Of a stretch of 64,000 nt of DNA, positions 38,274 to 49,365 are shown in pieces. Position 1 is the stretch's first letter; each line of letters opens with the position of its first letter. The notes under the pieces were generated by a model. It was not told the DNA's origin. It ran no database searches and saw only the letters and a program-made list of their open reading frames with translations. Position numbers and translations under genes: made by a program. Source of the stretch: Stomorhina lunata. Lineage: Eukaryota > Arthropoda > Insecta > Diptera > Rhiniidae. The stretch lies in assembly GCA_933228675.1 (NCBI GenBank), contig OW121740.1:37085792-37149791 (forward strand), given 5' to 3'.

Positions 38274-39535
38274 AAAAAGAACGAACACGCAGTAAAATGT
38301 TTTATTAAGTCAAAATGTCAAGAAAGTCAGTCATTTATAGGGATATTCAAACAAATGAAAAAGGCCTCTGGTTTCTAGAAAATATAGGGAAGAGAGAGTA
38401 TTTGAGTTTTAAAAAGAAATTTGATCTTTTTTGTCAAAGCCAGACCGGAAGTGCAAAGAAATTCTATGTTTAAGAGCATCAAAGCAAGAGAGTTTCTTTT
38501 TAAAAATTTAACAAAGTTTTGCTTTGTAAAAATGGGAGTTGACCGCCCCAAAATATATTTTTTCTGCTTTTAATCTTAAAAGTTTTAGTTTATTTTAAAA
38601 GGACTATAATTATTTTGCCAATTCTCTTAGAATTTCTTAAGAAGTTGAAAAGGCAAAGAATATAATTCGTTTTTTTTTCTTTTCAGAAAACTTTTTGTTC
38701 AATTTGAAGCTAAATAGAGGGGTGTAGTAAATTTCCTAAAAACAGCCCTTTTAAGTTATTTCCTTACACTCTAGTATAACAATGAAAAAAAAGCCATTTT
38801 TGGCGCGGGACACTTTTGTTTATAAGATTTTCTCACGGTTTCTTTTCAAGTAACCCTCAGCATTTGCATTAAACTCTTCAAAAATAACCGTTTTTATTCA
38901 AAAATTTTGCATTTTTATACATAATTCTTTTCAAACAATAGCTTAAAATGCATTTATTTTTACTTTAAAAACTTTGACTTTTGCCAAAATTTTGAACTTA
39001 ACTTTTCTTATTGTTGCTGCTCATTCGAAATACATAAAAGGCCAGTTAAAGCTTTTTTCTTTCTACTTCGATGATCGAAAGTATTGAAGAGTGTTCAAGT
39101 GGAAATTTTGATTGACCCTTTAACGGTATTTTTATGAAAATATTTGATTTTGAATGAAGGAAATAACAAAACAAAATGGCAAACAACTTAAATGTTCACT
39201 TTGTTGCCCCCATACAAGGAATAACTCTTTCGAATTGTTAAAAAGGCTTTCAAATGGTACTCATAATTCAAGTGATGCGTAAACTGAAAATCCATAAAAA
39301 ATTATAGCAGAAATTCCCAAACATAGAAACTCAAAAAAATGTCCGTTAAAGGAATGAAATGGAAATAAAATGGACTTTCCTGAAACAGAAAAAGTTAAAG
39401 AGTTACGCATAGAAAGTGCGCAGAGAAAAGAAATAAAATGGAAAAGAACTGAAATAGAACAAGCTAAAGAGTTCCATACTATTCTCTATCTACAGGGTGG
39501 CTGATGAAAACTGCTACGCAAAAAAACGTAAAAAC
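38274..39535. other. AT-rich spacer, no gene seen
   Basis: Complex AT-rich DNA. 39350-39480 has repeated GAAATGGAAATAAAATGG motifs, and CAGGGTGGCTGATGAAAA at 39495 resembles a Tc1/mariner-type terminal repeat, but no partner was found. Confidence 0.45.
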
Positions 39536-39990
39536 TTTTTTTACTCACCTTAAAAAAGAATGGAGTTATATTAAGATCGTCATTCCGTTTGAAATTTCCT
39601 TAATATTAGCTCAAAAAACAAAAAGGGATATATTCTGAATTCTTATGAAATTCTAAGACAATTTAGCGAATACCGTCTGTCTGTCCGTTGAAGGCACGAT
39701 AGGGCCTAAATAAAAAAGAACTAGGTCACTAAAACTTGGCATTGAAATTTGGCGCATAACTCCAGTATAACTTTGCCTAGGCTTATTGATGATTTGCTGG
39801 TTTGCTAATAAATGCCAAATTATAACAGGTAAGATGATGAAGTATAGAGAAGTTCTTAATAAGCCCTAGGCAGCATATAAAATTTCATTTATATCGGTTC
39901 ACATTAACCTAGGTCCCATACAAAACACTTACGAAAACAGCCTAAATTCAACCTAAACTACACGTAAATGCCAATGAGCAGGAGTAGGCA
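39536..39990 (+). mobile_element. DINE family 1 fragment
   Basis: Lacks the first bases but retains AGAATGGAGTTATATTAAGA, ATTTCCTTAATATTAGCTC, TGAATTCTTATGAAATTC, CTAAGACAATTTAGCGAATA and a short GTCTGTCTGTCCG core, then part of the body (CTAGGCAGCATATAAAATTT). It matches 6030-6420. The 3' end is missing. Confidence 0.7.
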
Positions 39991-41131
39991 GCCCATACCA
40001 CCAGAAGCCAATGAATTTGTTTTAGTTTTCGTAAATAACACGATCATTAATAAAACTCGTGAAAATGAGTATTAAAATCATTCAGTTGGAATTTGGATGT
40101 TAATAAAGTTGGTTGGTGCCGCTTTGGTAAAGAAAAGACAAAAACAAAATAGGCAATAGACCAGGGATGACCAAAGAGAGGAATGTGATTGTATTTGTGA
40201 GCGAAAGAGAGGATACACAGGCAGAAGCAAGAATTGATATAAATTTGGTTGTTATTTCTATTTTATTTCAGTTACCGCTGAACCAGCGTGAAATGAACAT
40301 GCGGAGGGGTATTGATCTTTTTTTTGTTTTTATGTAAACAAAAATTATTTTCTTTTGTTTCTATACAGAAAACATTACTTTTTAGAAATGTATATTCAGC
40401 ATAGCATATTTTTTTATAAATACAATTTAAAAAACTTACTTTTTCTATAGAAAAACTTACTTTTTCTATAGAAAAACTTACTTATTCTATAGAAAAACTA
40501 ACTTTTTCTATAGAAAAACTTATTTTAAAAAGGTTTATCACGTTTTTATTTTTAAAGAAAAAGTATGTTTTCCTTAGAATATGTATTTTTATTTAGAAAA
40601 CGTTTTTTTTTTTCTTTAAAAAACGTGCTTTTACATAGAAAGAAATGTAAGTTAATTTTTCTATAAAGAAAATATAAACGTATTTTTTACTAAAAAAAAT
40701 CAAATATTTTCTATAAAAACGATTGAATGTTTAGCGTAAAAATAATTATTCTAACATTCAATCTCACAGTGTATCTGAAAAAAACAATAACAAAAAATAC
40801 AAAAAAATTAACAAAACTTATAACAGCCTTCACGCATGTGCATCCGTCAAAGGTTGAATGACGACTAAATAAATGAGAATAAGAAAACTTCTGGCAAGCA
40901 CTTGCTTCGCGGTGGTCGCGCCTGCAATAGACAAATCAAAATCCAATTTATAGCAACAAAATACAAAGTTCGAGAAAACAAGGAAATATAATCTTGAACA
41001 TTGTTGCCACGACACTATTTTTTTGTAAACATGGGGAATATTTTTGTAAATATTGGGAATATTTTTCAAGACAGAAATTAATTGTAATATTAAACAATGT
41101 AACATTTTTATATTTTTTTTAAATATTTTTG
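39991..41131. other. AT-rich spacer with a short CTATAG repeat
   Basis: Mostly complex AT-rich sequence and no recognised gene. The 91-codon minus frame at 40830-41105 has no domain. A short tandem repeat related in core to S4/S5 is at 40434-40526. Confidence 0.5.
40434..40526 (+). repeat. 21-bp CTATAG minisatellite, ~4 units
   Basis: About four tandem copies of TTACTTTTTCTATAGAAAAA plus C. The core is TTTTTCTATAGAAAAA, a perfect 16-bp palindrome shared with S4 and S5, but the period is 21 rather than 30-31. Flanking sequence to 40720 contains further scattered TTTCTATA motifs. Confidence 0.85.
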
Positions 41132-44100
41132 ATCCAAAAATTTGTTTGTAGAAAAATTAAAAAAAAAATATTTTTCTTTGGAAAATTGTTCGATAAAAAT
41201 TATATATTATAGACAATTTTTCGATAAAAATATTTGTATATCAAAAAATTTTTCTATAAAAAAACTTTTGATGAGAGAATTTTCTATAAAAAAATTTATG
41301 ATGAGAGAATTTTCTATAAAAAAATTTTTGATGACAAAATTTTCCATAATTTTTTTTTTTTTTTTTTGATAAGAAAATTTTCTATAGAAAAATTTTTGAT
41401 AAAAAAATTTTCTATAGAAACATTTTTGATAAAAGAATTCTCTATAGAAAAATTTTGATTAAAAAATTTTCTATATAAAAATTTTTGATAAAAAAAATTT
41501 TTATAGAACCTTTTTGATAAAAAAATTTTCTATAGAAAACTTTTTGATAAAAAAATTTTTTATAGAAAAATTTTCGATAAAATAGTTTTCTATACAAAAA
41601 TTTTTGATAAAAAAATTTTCTATAGAAAAAAAAACTTTTGATGAGAGAATTTTCTATAAAAAAATTTATTATGAGAGAATTTTCTATAAAAAAATTTTGA
41701 TAAACAAATTTTCTATATAGAAAATTTTGATAAACAAATTTTCTATATAGAAATTTTTGATAAAAAAATTTTCTATAGAAAACTTTTTGATAAAAAAATT
41801 TTCTATAAAAAAATTTTTGATAAAAAAATTTTAATTAAAAAAAATTTCTATAGAAAGATTTTTTGATAAAAAAATTTTCTATAGAAAAATTATTGATAAA
41901 AAAAATTTTCTATAGAAAAATTTTGATAAAAAAATTTTCTATATAAAAATTTTTGATAAAAAAATTTTTATAGAACCTTTTTGATAAAAAAATTTTCTAA
42001 AGAAAACTTTTTGATAAAAAAATTTTTTATAGAAAAATTTTCGATAAAATAGTTTTCTATACAAAAATTTTTGATAAAAACATTTTCTATAGAAACAAAA
42101 ACTTTTGATGAGAGAATTTTCTATAAAAAAATTTATTATGAGAGAATTTTCTATAAAAAAATTTTTGATGTCAAAATTTTCTATAATTTTTTTTTTTTTT
42201 GATAAGAAAATTTTCTATAGAAAAATTTTTGATAAAAAAATTTTCTATAGAAACATTTTTGTTAAAAGAATTTTCTATAGAAAATTTTTGATAAAAAAAT
42301 TTTCTATATAGAAATTTTTGATAAAAAAATTTTCTATAGAAAAATTTTGATAAACAAATTTTCTATATAGAAATTTTTGATAAAAAAATTTTCTATAGAA
42401 AACTTTTTGATAAAAAAATTTTCTATAAAAAAATTTTTGATAAAAAAATTTTAATTAAAAAAATTTTTGATAAAAAAATTTTAATTAAAAAAATTTCTAT
42501 AGAAAGATTTTTTGATAAAAAAATTTTCTATAGAAAAATTATTGATAAAAAAAATTTTCTAAAGAAAAATTTTGATAAAAAAATTTTCTATATAAAAATT
42601 TTTGATAAAAAAATTTTTTATAGAACCTTTTTGATAAAAAAATTTTCTATAGAAAACTTTTTGATAAAAAAATTTTTTATAGAAAAATTTTCGATAAAAT
42701 AGTTTTCTATACAAAAATGTTTGATAAAAAAAATTTTCTATTGAAAAATTTTTGATAAAAAATTTTCTATAGAAAAATTTTGATAAAAAAATTTTCTATA
42801 TAGAAATTTAAAAAAAAAAGTTTTCTATAGAAAAATTTTTGATAAAAAATTTTCTAAGAAAAATTATTGATAAAAAAATTTTCTATATAGAAATTTTTGA
42901 TAAAAAAAGTTTTCTATAGAAAAATTTTTGATAAAAAATTTTCTATAGAAAAATTTTGATAAAAAAATTTTCTATATAGAAATTTAAAAAAAAATAGTTT
43001 TCTATAGAAAAATTTTTGATAAAAAATTTTCTATAGAAAAATTATTGATAAAAAAATTTTCTATAGAAACATTTTTGATAAAAGAATTCTCTATAGAAAA
43101 ATTTTGATTAAAAAATTTTCTATATAAAAATTTTTGATAAAAAAAATTTTTATAGAACCTTTTTGATAAAAAAATTTTCTATAGAAAACTTTTTGATAAA
43201 AAAATTTTTTATAGAAAAATTTTCGATAAAATAGTTTTCTATACAAAAATTTTTGATAAAAAAATTTTCTATAGAAAAAAAAACTTTTGATGAGAGAATT
43301 TTCTATAAAAAAATTTATTATGAGAGAATTTTCTATAAAAAAATTTTGATAAACAAATTTTCTATATAGAAAATTTTGATAAACAAATTTTCTATATAGA
43401 AATTTTTGATAAAAAAATTTTCTATAGAAAACTTTTTGATAAAAATATTTTCTATAAAAAAATTTTTGATAAAAAAATTTTAATTAAAAAAAATTTCTAT
43501 AGAAAGATTTTTTGATAAAAAAATTTTCTATAGAAAAATTATTGATAAAAAAAATTTTCTATAGAAAAATTTTGATAAAAAAATTTTCTATATAAAAATT
43601 TTTGATAAAAAAATTTTTATAGAACCTTTTTGATAAAAAAATTTTCTAAAGAAAACTTTTTGATAAAAAAATTTTTTATAGAAAAATTTTCGATAAAATA
43701 GTTTTCTATACAAAAATTTTTGATAAAAACATTTTCTATAGAAACAAAAACTTTTGATGAGAGAATTTTCTATAAAAAAATTTATTATGAGAGAATTTTC
43801 TATAAAAAAATTTTTGATGACAAAATTTTCTATAATTTTTTTTTTTTTTGATAAGAAAATTTTCTATAGAAAAATTTTTGATAAAAAAATTTTCTATAGA
43901 AACATTTTTGTTAAAAGAATTTTCTATAGAAAATTTTTGATAAAAAAATTTTCTATATAGAAATTTTTGATAAAAAAATTTTCTATAGAAAAATTTTGAT
44001 AAACAAATTTTCTATATAGAAATTTTTGATAAAAAAATTTTCTATAGAAAACTTTTTGATAAAAAAATTTTCTATAAAAAAATTTTTGATAAAAAAATTT

Positions 44101-45112
44101 TAATTAAAAAAATTTTTGATAAAAAAATTTTAATTAAAAAAATTTCTATAGAAAGATTTTTTGATAAAAAAATTTTCTATAGAAAAATTATTGATAAAAA
44201 AAATTTTCTAAAGAAAAATTTTGATAAAAAAATTTTCTATATAAAAATTTTTGATAAAAAAATTTTTTATAGAACCTTTTTGATAAAAAAATTTTCTATA
44301 GAAAACTTTTTGATAAAAAAATTTTTTATAGAAAAATTTTCGATAAAATAGTTTTCTATACAAAAATGTTTGATAAAAAAAATTTTCTATTGAAAAATTT
44401 TTGATAAAAAATTTTCTATAGAAAAATTTTGATAAAAAAATTTTCTATATAGAAATTTAAAAAAAAAAGTTTTCTATAGAAAAATTTTTGATAAAAAATT
44501 TTCTAAGAAAAATTATTGATAAAAAAATTTTCTATATAGAAATTTTTGATAAAAAAAGTTTTCTATAGAAAAATTTTTGATAAAAAATTTTCTATAGAAA
44601 AATTTTGATAAAAAAATTTTCTATATAGAAATTTAAAAAAAAATAGTTTTCTATAGAAAAATTTTTGATAAAAAATTTTCTATAGAAAAATTATTGATAA
44701 AAAAATTTTCTATATAGAAATTTTTGATAAAAAAAGTTTTCTATAGAAAAATTTTTGATAAAAAAAAATTCTATAGAAAAATTTTTGATAAAATACTTTT
44801 CTATAGAAAAATTTTTGATGAAATACTTTTCTATAGAAAAATTTTTTATAAAATACTTTTCTATGGAATAATTAATTTTCTATAGAAAACTTTTTGATAA
44901 AATACTTTTCTATAGAAAAATTTTTGATAAAATACTTTTCTATAGAATAATTAATTTTCTATAGAAAAAGTTTTGATAAAAAAATTTTCTATAGAAAAAT
45001 TTTTGAAAAAAAATTTTCTATAGAAAAATTTTTGATAAAACAAATTTCTATAGAGAAATGTTTGATAAAACAAATTTCTATAGAGAAATGTTTGATAAAA
45101 ATATTACAAAAT
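41132..45112 (+). repeat. Satellite S5, ~30-bp palindromic unit
   Basis: About 130 variable units built from GATAAAAAAATTTTC then TATAGAAAAATTTTT; ATTTTCTATAGAAAAT is a perfect 16-bp palindrome. Units are much more diverged from each other than in S2-S4 (CTATATAG, CTATAAAA and poly-T variants), but the same order of variants recurs, revealing higher-order structure. Small plus-strand frames rich in Phe, Ile and Lys are chance translations of the repeat. The right edge (44760-45112) has TACTTTTCTATAG variants. Confidence 0.95.
41404..44700 (+). repeat. 1,649-bp tandem duplication within S5
   Basis: The block at about 41404-43052 is repeated at about 43053-44701 with an offset of exactly 1,649 bp at several landmarks (for example 41421 to 43070, and 42105 to 43754). 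The variant order is the same, and the only differences I noticed are isolated bases, such as GATGTCAAA at about 42169 against GATGACAAA in the second copy. Inside each copy a sub-block of about 466 bp is also repeated less perfectly. Confidence 0.9.
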
Positions 45113-45244
45113 ATGGAGTAGAAAACTTTTTCTTATTAAAACGTTAGAACTATACATTAAAAAAAAAATACCTATTTTAGTTAAAAGTATAAAAAACGGC
45201 AACTCTGCCGACTAATTTTTGTTCTGTTCTCTTTGCGCCGACCC

Positions 45245-45730
45245 GTGCCAATAAGTGATAAACTATAATAGCAATGGCCACTAAATTTAGCACAAGGAAG
45301 TTTTATGTTAACATCGGGTAGTGTATGATTATGTCACAATCGGTCACGATTTGGCCATAGTTTCCATATAAACACACATACAAATACCAAAAAGATTGGC
45401 GCCTTAACGAAAAGAGCTAGAGGGAAAACATTTTTCCAAAGTATTTTTGATATCACGAAAAGAGCCCCGAAATCACATTAATGCTGATAAATTAGATCCA
45501 ACTATAATAGATATGAGAACAGAGAAGTTTTTGTATTGGTCAGTATATAACAGTTTTTGGGAATCGGTACATATTTGACTATAGCTTTCATATAAAAAAC
45601 ACACTAACATGCCACAAACGCTAGTTAGATTACAACCTATAAAAGCTATTGCCACCAAATTTTGGCTGCCAAAGCCTTTTCAGGATTTTGATCGTTCAGT
45701 AGCAATGTCATTTAACAATTTTGGTCACCT
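45245..45730 (+). mobile_element. DINE family 1 interior fragment, left part
   Basis: Interior DINE sequence without ends: GGCCACTAAATTTAGCACAA, TCACAATCGGTCACGATTTG and GGCCATAGTTTCCATATAAA match 6505-6740. A second piece at 48282-48436 (ATCACCATTTTATTATAG, GTCCAGACTTTGTATACGG) continues the same element on the other side of the piggyBac insertion. Compare 16030-16110 in inverted sense. Confidence 0.6.
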
Positions 45731-46005
45731 GAGGCCAAGAACTTATTTTTGCTTTTTTTTTTGTTTCTTAGTGCCTAAAAATAAGTTTTGACTTCTGGCG
45801 ACTTTATGTTGGTCCCTAATTTTGCAGTTATAGCGGTTTTTTTGTGTCGTACATTTTTGTGCGACATGGCCTGGGAGAATATAAAAGACGTTGTGGGGCC
45901 ACGTCGTATGAAAGTGTGCGACAGTTTTTGAGTTGTATTTGACATTTTTGTTTTGACTTATTATTTGTTTATTTATTTTTTGACAATTTCAGAATAATTT
46001 ATAGA

Positions 46006-47743
46006 ATGACGAGAAGAAATGTAAAAGACAGCGAGATTGCAGACATATTGCAAGATGTGATAACTTCGGACAGCGATGACGACGATGGAGATTTTTCAAG
46101 AGACGATTCTGAAATCGATATTAATTGGCTACCAAATGATGACCCCAATTCAGATACTGATTCTGAAGATGTAGAGTTTAATGTTTCTGAATATGAAGAA
46201 CATCATGACTATGATGACGAGGATGAACAACAAGCAGATGCTGGAGATGATGATAATACCATTGACGCTAATTCCAAGGACATTCAAATAAATTGGGCTG
46301 AGTTTTTAGATGTTGCGGCAAATATAAGTTGCATAGATGCTTTCAAACTATTTGTCGATGATGAAATAATCGACCACATCGTTTGTGAAACAAATAAATA
46401 TGCGCAACAACAATTGGAAAAGAGAACTCTTACACGATCATCTCGTAAACTAATGTGGAGTCCCACAACCAATCGTGAAATTAAGAAGTTCTTTGGACTC
46501 ATATTATGGATGGGTCTCGTAAAGGTTGGCAGTCTCGAAACATATTGGTCCAAAGAATTTTTATTTAATTTTGGAGTTCCCGCAAAAACAATGTCTCGCA
46601 ATCGCTTTCAACTTTTGTTAAACTTTATACATTTTGCTGACAATCGAAATATTCTTCCAGGAGATAAACTAAATAAGCCCAATTTCAGACATGCTACAGG
46701 CTAATTTTCAGAAAGTTTACATGCCAGGAGAAAACATTGTAATTGATGAAAGCATTATACCTTGGAGAGGAAGATTGAGTTTTCGTCAATACCTTCCGAA
46801 CAAAACCCACCCATATGGGGTTAAACTTTTTAAGTTGTGCACTCAGAAGGGATATACTTGGTCGGCAAAAGTGTACTCGGGCAAGGTCGCCACAGCCGTG
46901 AGAGGAACTACAGTTTGTGAAAAACTTTCTTGTCTTCTGAAAGGAGAAGGCCGAACCCTTTTTGTGGATAACTATTATACTAGTTATGAACTTGCGCGTT
47001 CCATGCTACATCAAAATAGACACCTTGTTGGAACATTACGAGCCAACAAAAAGAATTGTCCGGCAGAAGTTATGAAAGCTAATCTAAAAAGAGGCGAGAT
47101 GATAGCCCTTGAGGAGGAAAATGGAGTGGTTGTGTTAAAGTGGAAGGACACCAGAGATGTTAGGATTCTTTCGACGAAACACCCCCCTGTAATGGTAGCC
47201 ACGTCGAGCCATTCAAATGTAGACAGTAATGAACCATCCACCAGTACCCACAACCCACCATCCACCAGGAAGCGAAGGCAAGGAGCTATTGAAAAACCTC
47301 TTGCTATTATTGATTACAATAAAGCCAAATTAGGTGTTGATATATCTGATCAAATGACCTCCTATGCCACCACTCTCAGAAGAGGTGTTAAGTGGTACCG
47401 CAAAGTGGCTTTTGAACTGTTACTTGGAATGTCTGTCGTAAATGCCCATATAATATATAAAAAGGCTACAAACAAACAAATTTCAATAACCAAGTTTCGG
47501 CAGGAGATTTCAAAAGCTTTGTTGGACTTTACGGCTCTAGAACCCATAACAAAAGGAAAACATTTTATAGAAAAAAGAAAGGACGATAACGGAAAAACAA
47601 TAAGGCGTGCTTGCATATTGTGTTATGCCATGTCAAAAAAATCTACGGATAGGGTAACAGCCAGAAAGAGCTTAAAAAGGACCACCACCTAACCGCAACT
47701 ATGTATAGAATGTTTTCCTAAATATTCCCACAAGAAGAATTAA
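46006..47743 (+). pseudogene. piggyBac transposase, frameshifted and with a late stop
   Basis: DDD/D transposase of the piggyBac family (DDE_Tnp_1_7), which excises and inserts its element at TTAA. N-terminal ~100 residues are very acidic (DSDDDDGDFSRDDSE), as usual. The frame starting at 46006 runs to 46704 through the WGxL-like EIKKFFGLILWMGLVK region. It is then broken by a small indel at about 46672-46690, and coding continues in the next frame from DMLQANFQKVYMPGE. The three catalytic Asp are all present: NIVIDESIIPWRGR, LFVDNYYTSYEL and AKLGVDISDQM. A TAA at 47690-47692 cuts off the Cys-rich C-terminal domain after RRACILCY; the same frame continues beyond it with LCIECFPKYSHKKN to 47743. 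Two lesions only, so it looks fairly recent. Start chosen at the only ATG ahead of the acidic region. Confidence 0.92.
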
Positions 47744-48118
47744 TTTTGACAAATTTAAATTTTAACTACGTTATTTTTGCACTGATCTCCATTAACAAAT
47801 TGAATTTTTAATTTTAAGTCTATTGATTTTCTACTGATCTCCAAATTGAATTTCTAATTTTAAGTTTATTGTTTTTCTACTGATCTTTTATTTGAATTTA
47901 CATACATATATATTTTTATATTTATGTATATATTTTTTTGCTCATAAATGAGTTGATTTTTGAAAGAATTAATAAAAAGGCAAATTTAAATTTCCAGCTT
48001 TTTTATTTTCCAAAAAAATACCATTAAAAATACACAGCGGCCATGGGAAATACACCAAAATGTTCACCACAGGCCAGAGAATTCAAATTCTATGTAAAAT
48101 TCCATATTAAAATGTAGG

Positions 48119-48277
48119 AAAACGTGCGACGTGGCCTCTGAGTAATATTTAGGTGTCGCACGAAAATGTGCGACGTGGCCTCGAGGTAACATTTAGGTGT
48201 CGCGCGAAAATGTGCGACGTGGCTTTAGGATAACATTTAGGTGTCGCACGAAAACGTACGACGTGGCAGCCAACGTG
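48119..48277 (+). repeat. 44-bp subterminal repeats of piggyBac
   Basis: Three full and one partial unit at exact 44-bp spacing (starts 48119, 48163, 48207 and 48251). Each contains AAAATGTGCGACGTGGC and ATTTAGGTGTCGCACG. Across each unit border GTCGCACG and GTGCGAC make a hairpin. Such subterminal repeats are plausible transposase-binding sites (inference). Confidence 0.9.
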
Positions 48278-48436
48278 TTAAACAATCACCATTTTATTAT
48301 AGTTCTCATATAAACATAACATACCCTCAATCAATGTTAAGTCCAGACTTTGTATACGGTGGACTCATTAGGAACTCCCAACAATATATATGGATCTTCC
48401 GTATTACTATCAACGTGTTTGGCCTAACTACATATA

Positions 48437-49365
48437 TCGGGTGTTTTTTATTGAGGTATAGAACTTTAAGTTGGCATCACTTTTTTAACTGGCGGCCATT
48501 TTGTCAGCTGTCAAGTGATTAATATTTAGTTTGGTTTGCCATTTCATCATGAACAAGTTGACAAAAGAACAACGCTTGCAAATCGCGCAAATTTATTTCG
48601 AAAACAATGGTTCAGTTCGCGAAGTTTACCGCAAGCTCCGTCCATTTTATGGTCGACATAATCGTCCATCAGAGCAATTAATTCTGTTAACCATGGATCG
48701 TTTTCGCACTACGTTTACTCTATGTGATAATACGCATCCGCAGCGACGTCGAACAGTGCGCACCGAAGAAACAATTGCCGCTGTAGAGCAAAGTGTTGAA
48801 GAGGACCCGAATGAATCGATTCGCCACCGTGCACAGCAATTGGAGCTTTGTCCATCAACTTTATGGAAGATTTTGCGCAAAGATCTTGGCTTGCGACCTT
48901 ACAAGATCCAGCTTGTGCAAGAATTAAAGGCGCGAGACCGTGCAATGCGTCGTGATTTTGGTGTATGGGCCGAAAATGAGATTGATCTCGATGCTGAATT
49001 TCATCGCAAATTGGTCAATTGGCCACCAAGATCGTGCGATTTGACACCACTGGATTATTTTCTTTGGGGATATGTGAAGTCGCTCGTCTACGCCAATAAA
49101 CCAGAAACGTTAGGGGACTTGGAAGCCAACATTCGTGGCGTTATTGCCAACATACGGCCCTATATGCTCAAAAAAGTTGTTGAAAATTGGACCCGTAGAA
49201 TTGGCTTTATTCGAGCCAGCCGCGGCGGCCACATGCCCGAAATCATATTTAAACATTAATGGCATAAAATTATCCTTCCAATAAGCCAAATTGATGGACA
49301 TTAAAACGATTTTCTTGTGTTTTATTTCAATTCGAAGTTCTATACCTCTAAAAAAAAACACCCAT
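48437..49365 (+). mobile_element. Internally deleted mariner-like element
   Basis: Terminal inverted repeats: TCGGGTGTTTTTTATTGAGG at 48437 and, inverted at 49365, ATGGGTGTTTTTTTTT then AGAGGTATAGAACTT; about 28 bp match. TA flanks both sides (48435-48436; 49366-49367). Length is 929 bp, shorter than an autonomous element of this type by about the size of the missing catalytic segment. It is inserted in the DINE fragment that continues from 48282. Confidence 0.85.
48549..49259 (+). pseudogene. Mariner-type transposase lacking its catalytic core
   Basis: An open frame, but not a working enzyme. N-terminal paired-type HTH region (MNKLTKEQRLQIAQIYFENN; later HRAQQLELCPSTLWKILRKD) is intact to about residue 140. 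The frame then jumps from AENEIDLDAEFHRKL to VNWPPRSCDLTPLDYFLWGY, so the segment with the first two catalytic Asp (the SDEAHF-like and QQDGAT-like motifs of the family) is gone, about 100 residues, without loss of frame. The C-terminal part (NKPETLGDLEANIR) is intact. I chose the ATG at 48549 because MNKLTKEQ matches the family start; an upstream in-frame ATG at 48531 adds six residues. The product would bind DNA but not cut it. Confidence 0.88.

Larger units (their letters stand above)
45840..48281 (+). mobile_element. piggyBac-like DNA transposon, defective
   Basis: Transposase relic flanked by repeats of the motif GTCGCACGAAAATGTGCGAC (itself a hairpin) and its variants: two at the left (about 45846-45870 and 45900-45927) and a 44-bp tandem series at the right. 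The right end is well placed: GGCAGCCAACGTG followed by TTAA at 48278-48281, the target typical of piggyBac. The left terminus and its TTAA could not be fixed; a TTAACA at about 45713 is possible but weak. DINE sequence lies on both sides. Confidence 0.8.

Noticed and set aside
41142..43960. Lys/Phe/Ile-rich frames repeated along S5
   Set aside because: They are translations of the satellite unit; duplicates reflect the 1,649-bp duplication, not a protein family.
45705..45730. TTAACA at 45713 as the piggyBac left end
   Set aside because: Similarity to the inverted right end stops after a few bases and flanking bases fit DINE sequence; left end kept open.
46284..47616. Minus-strand frames inside the piggyBac gene
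   Set aside because: They are shadows of the plus-strand transposase.
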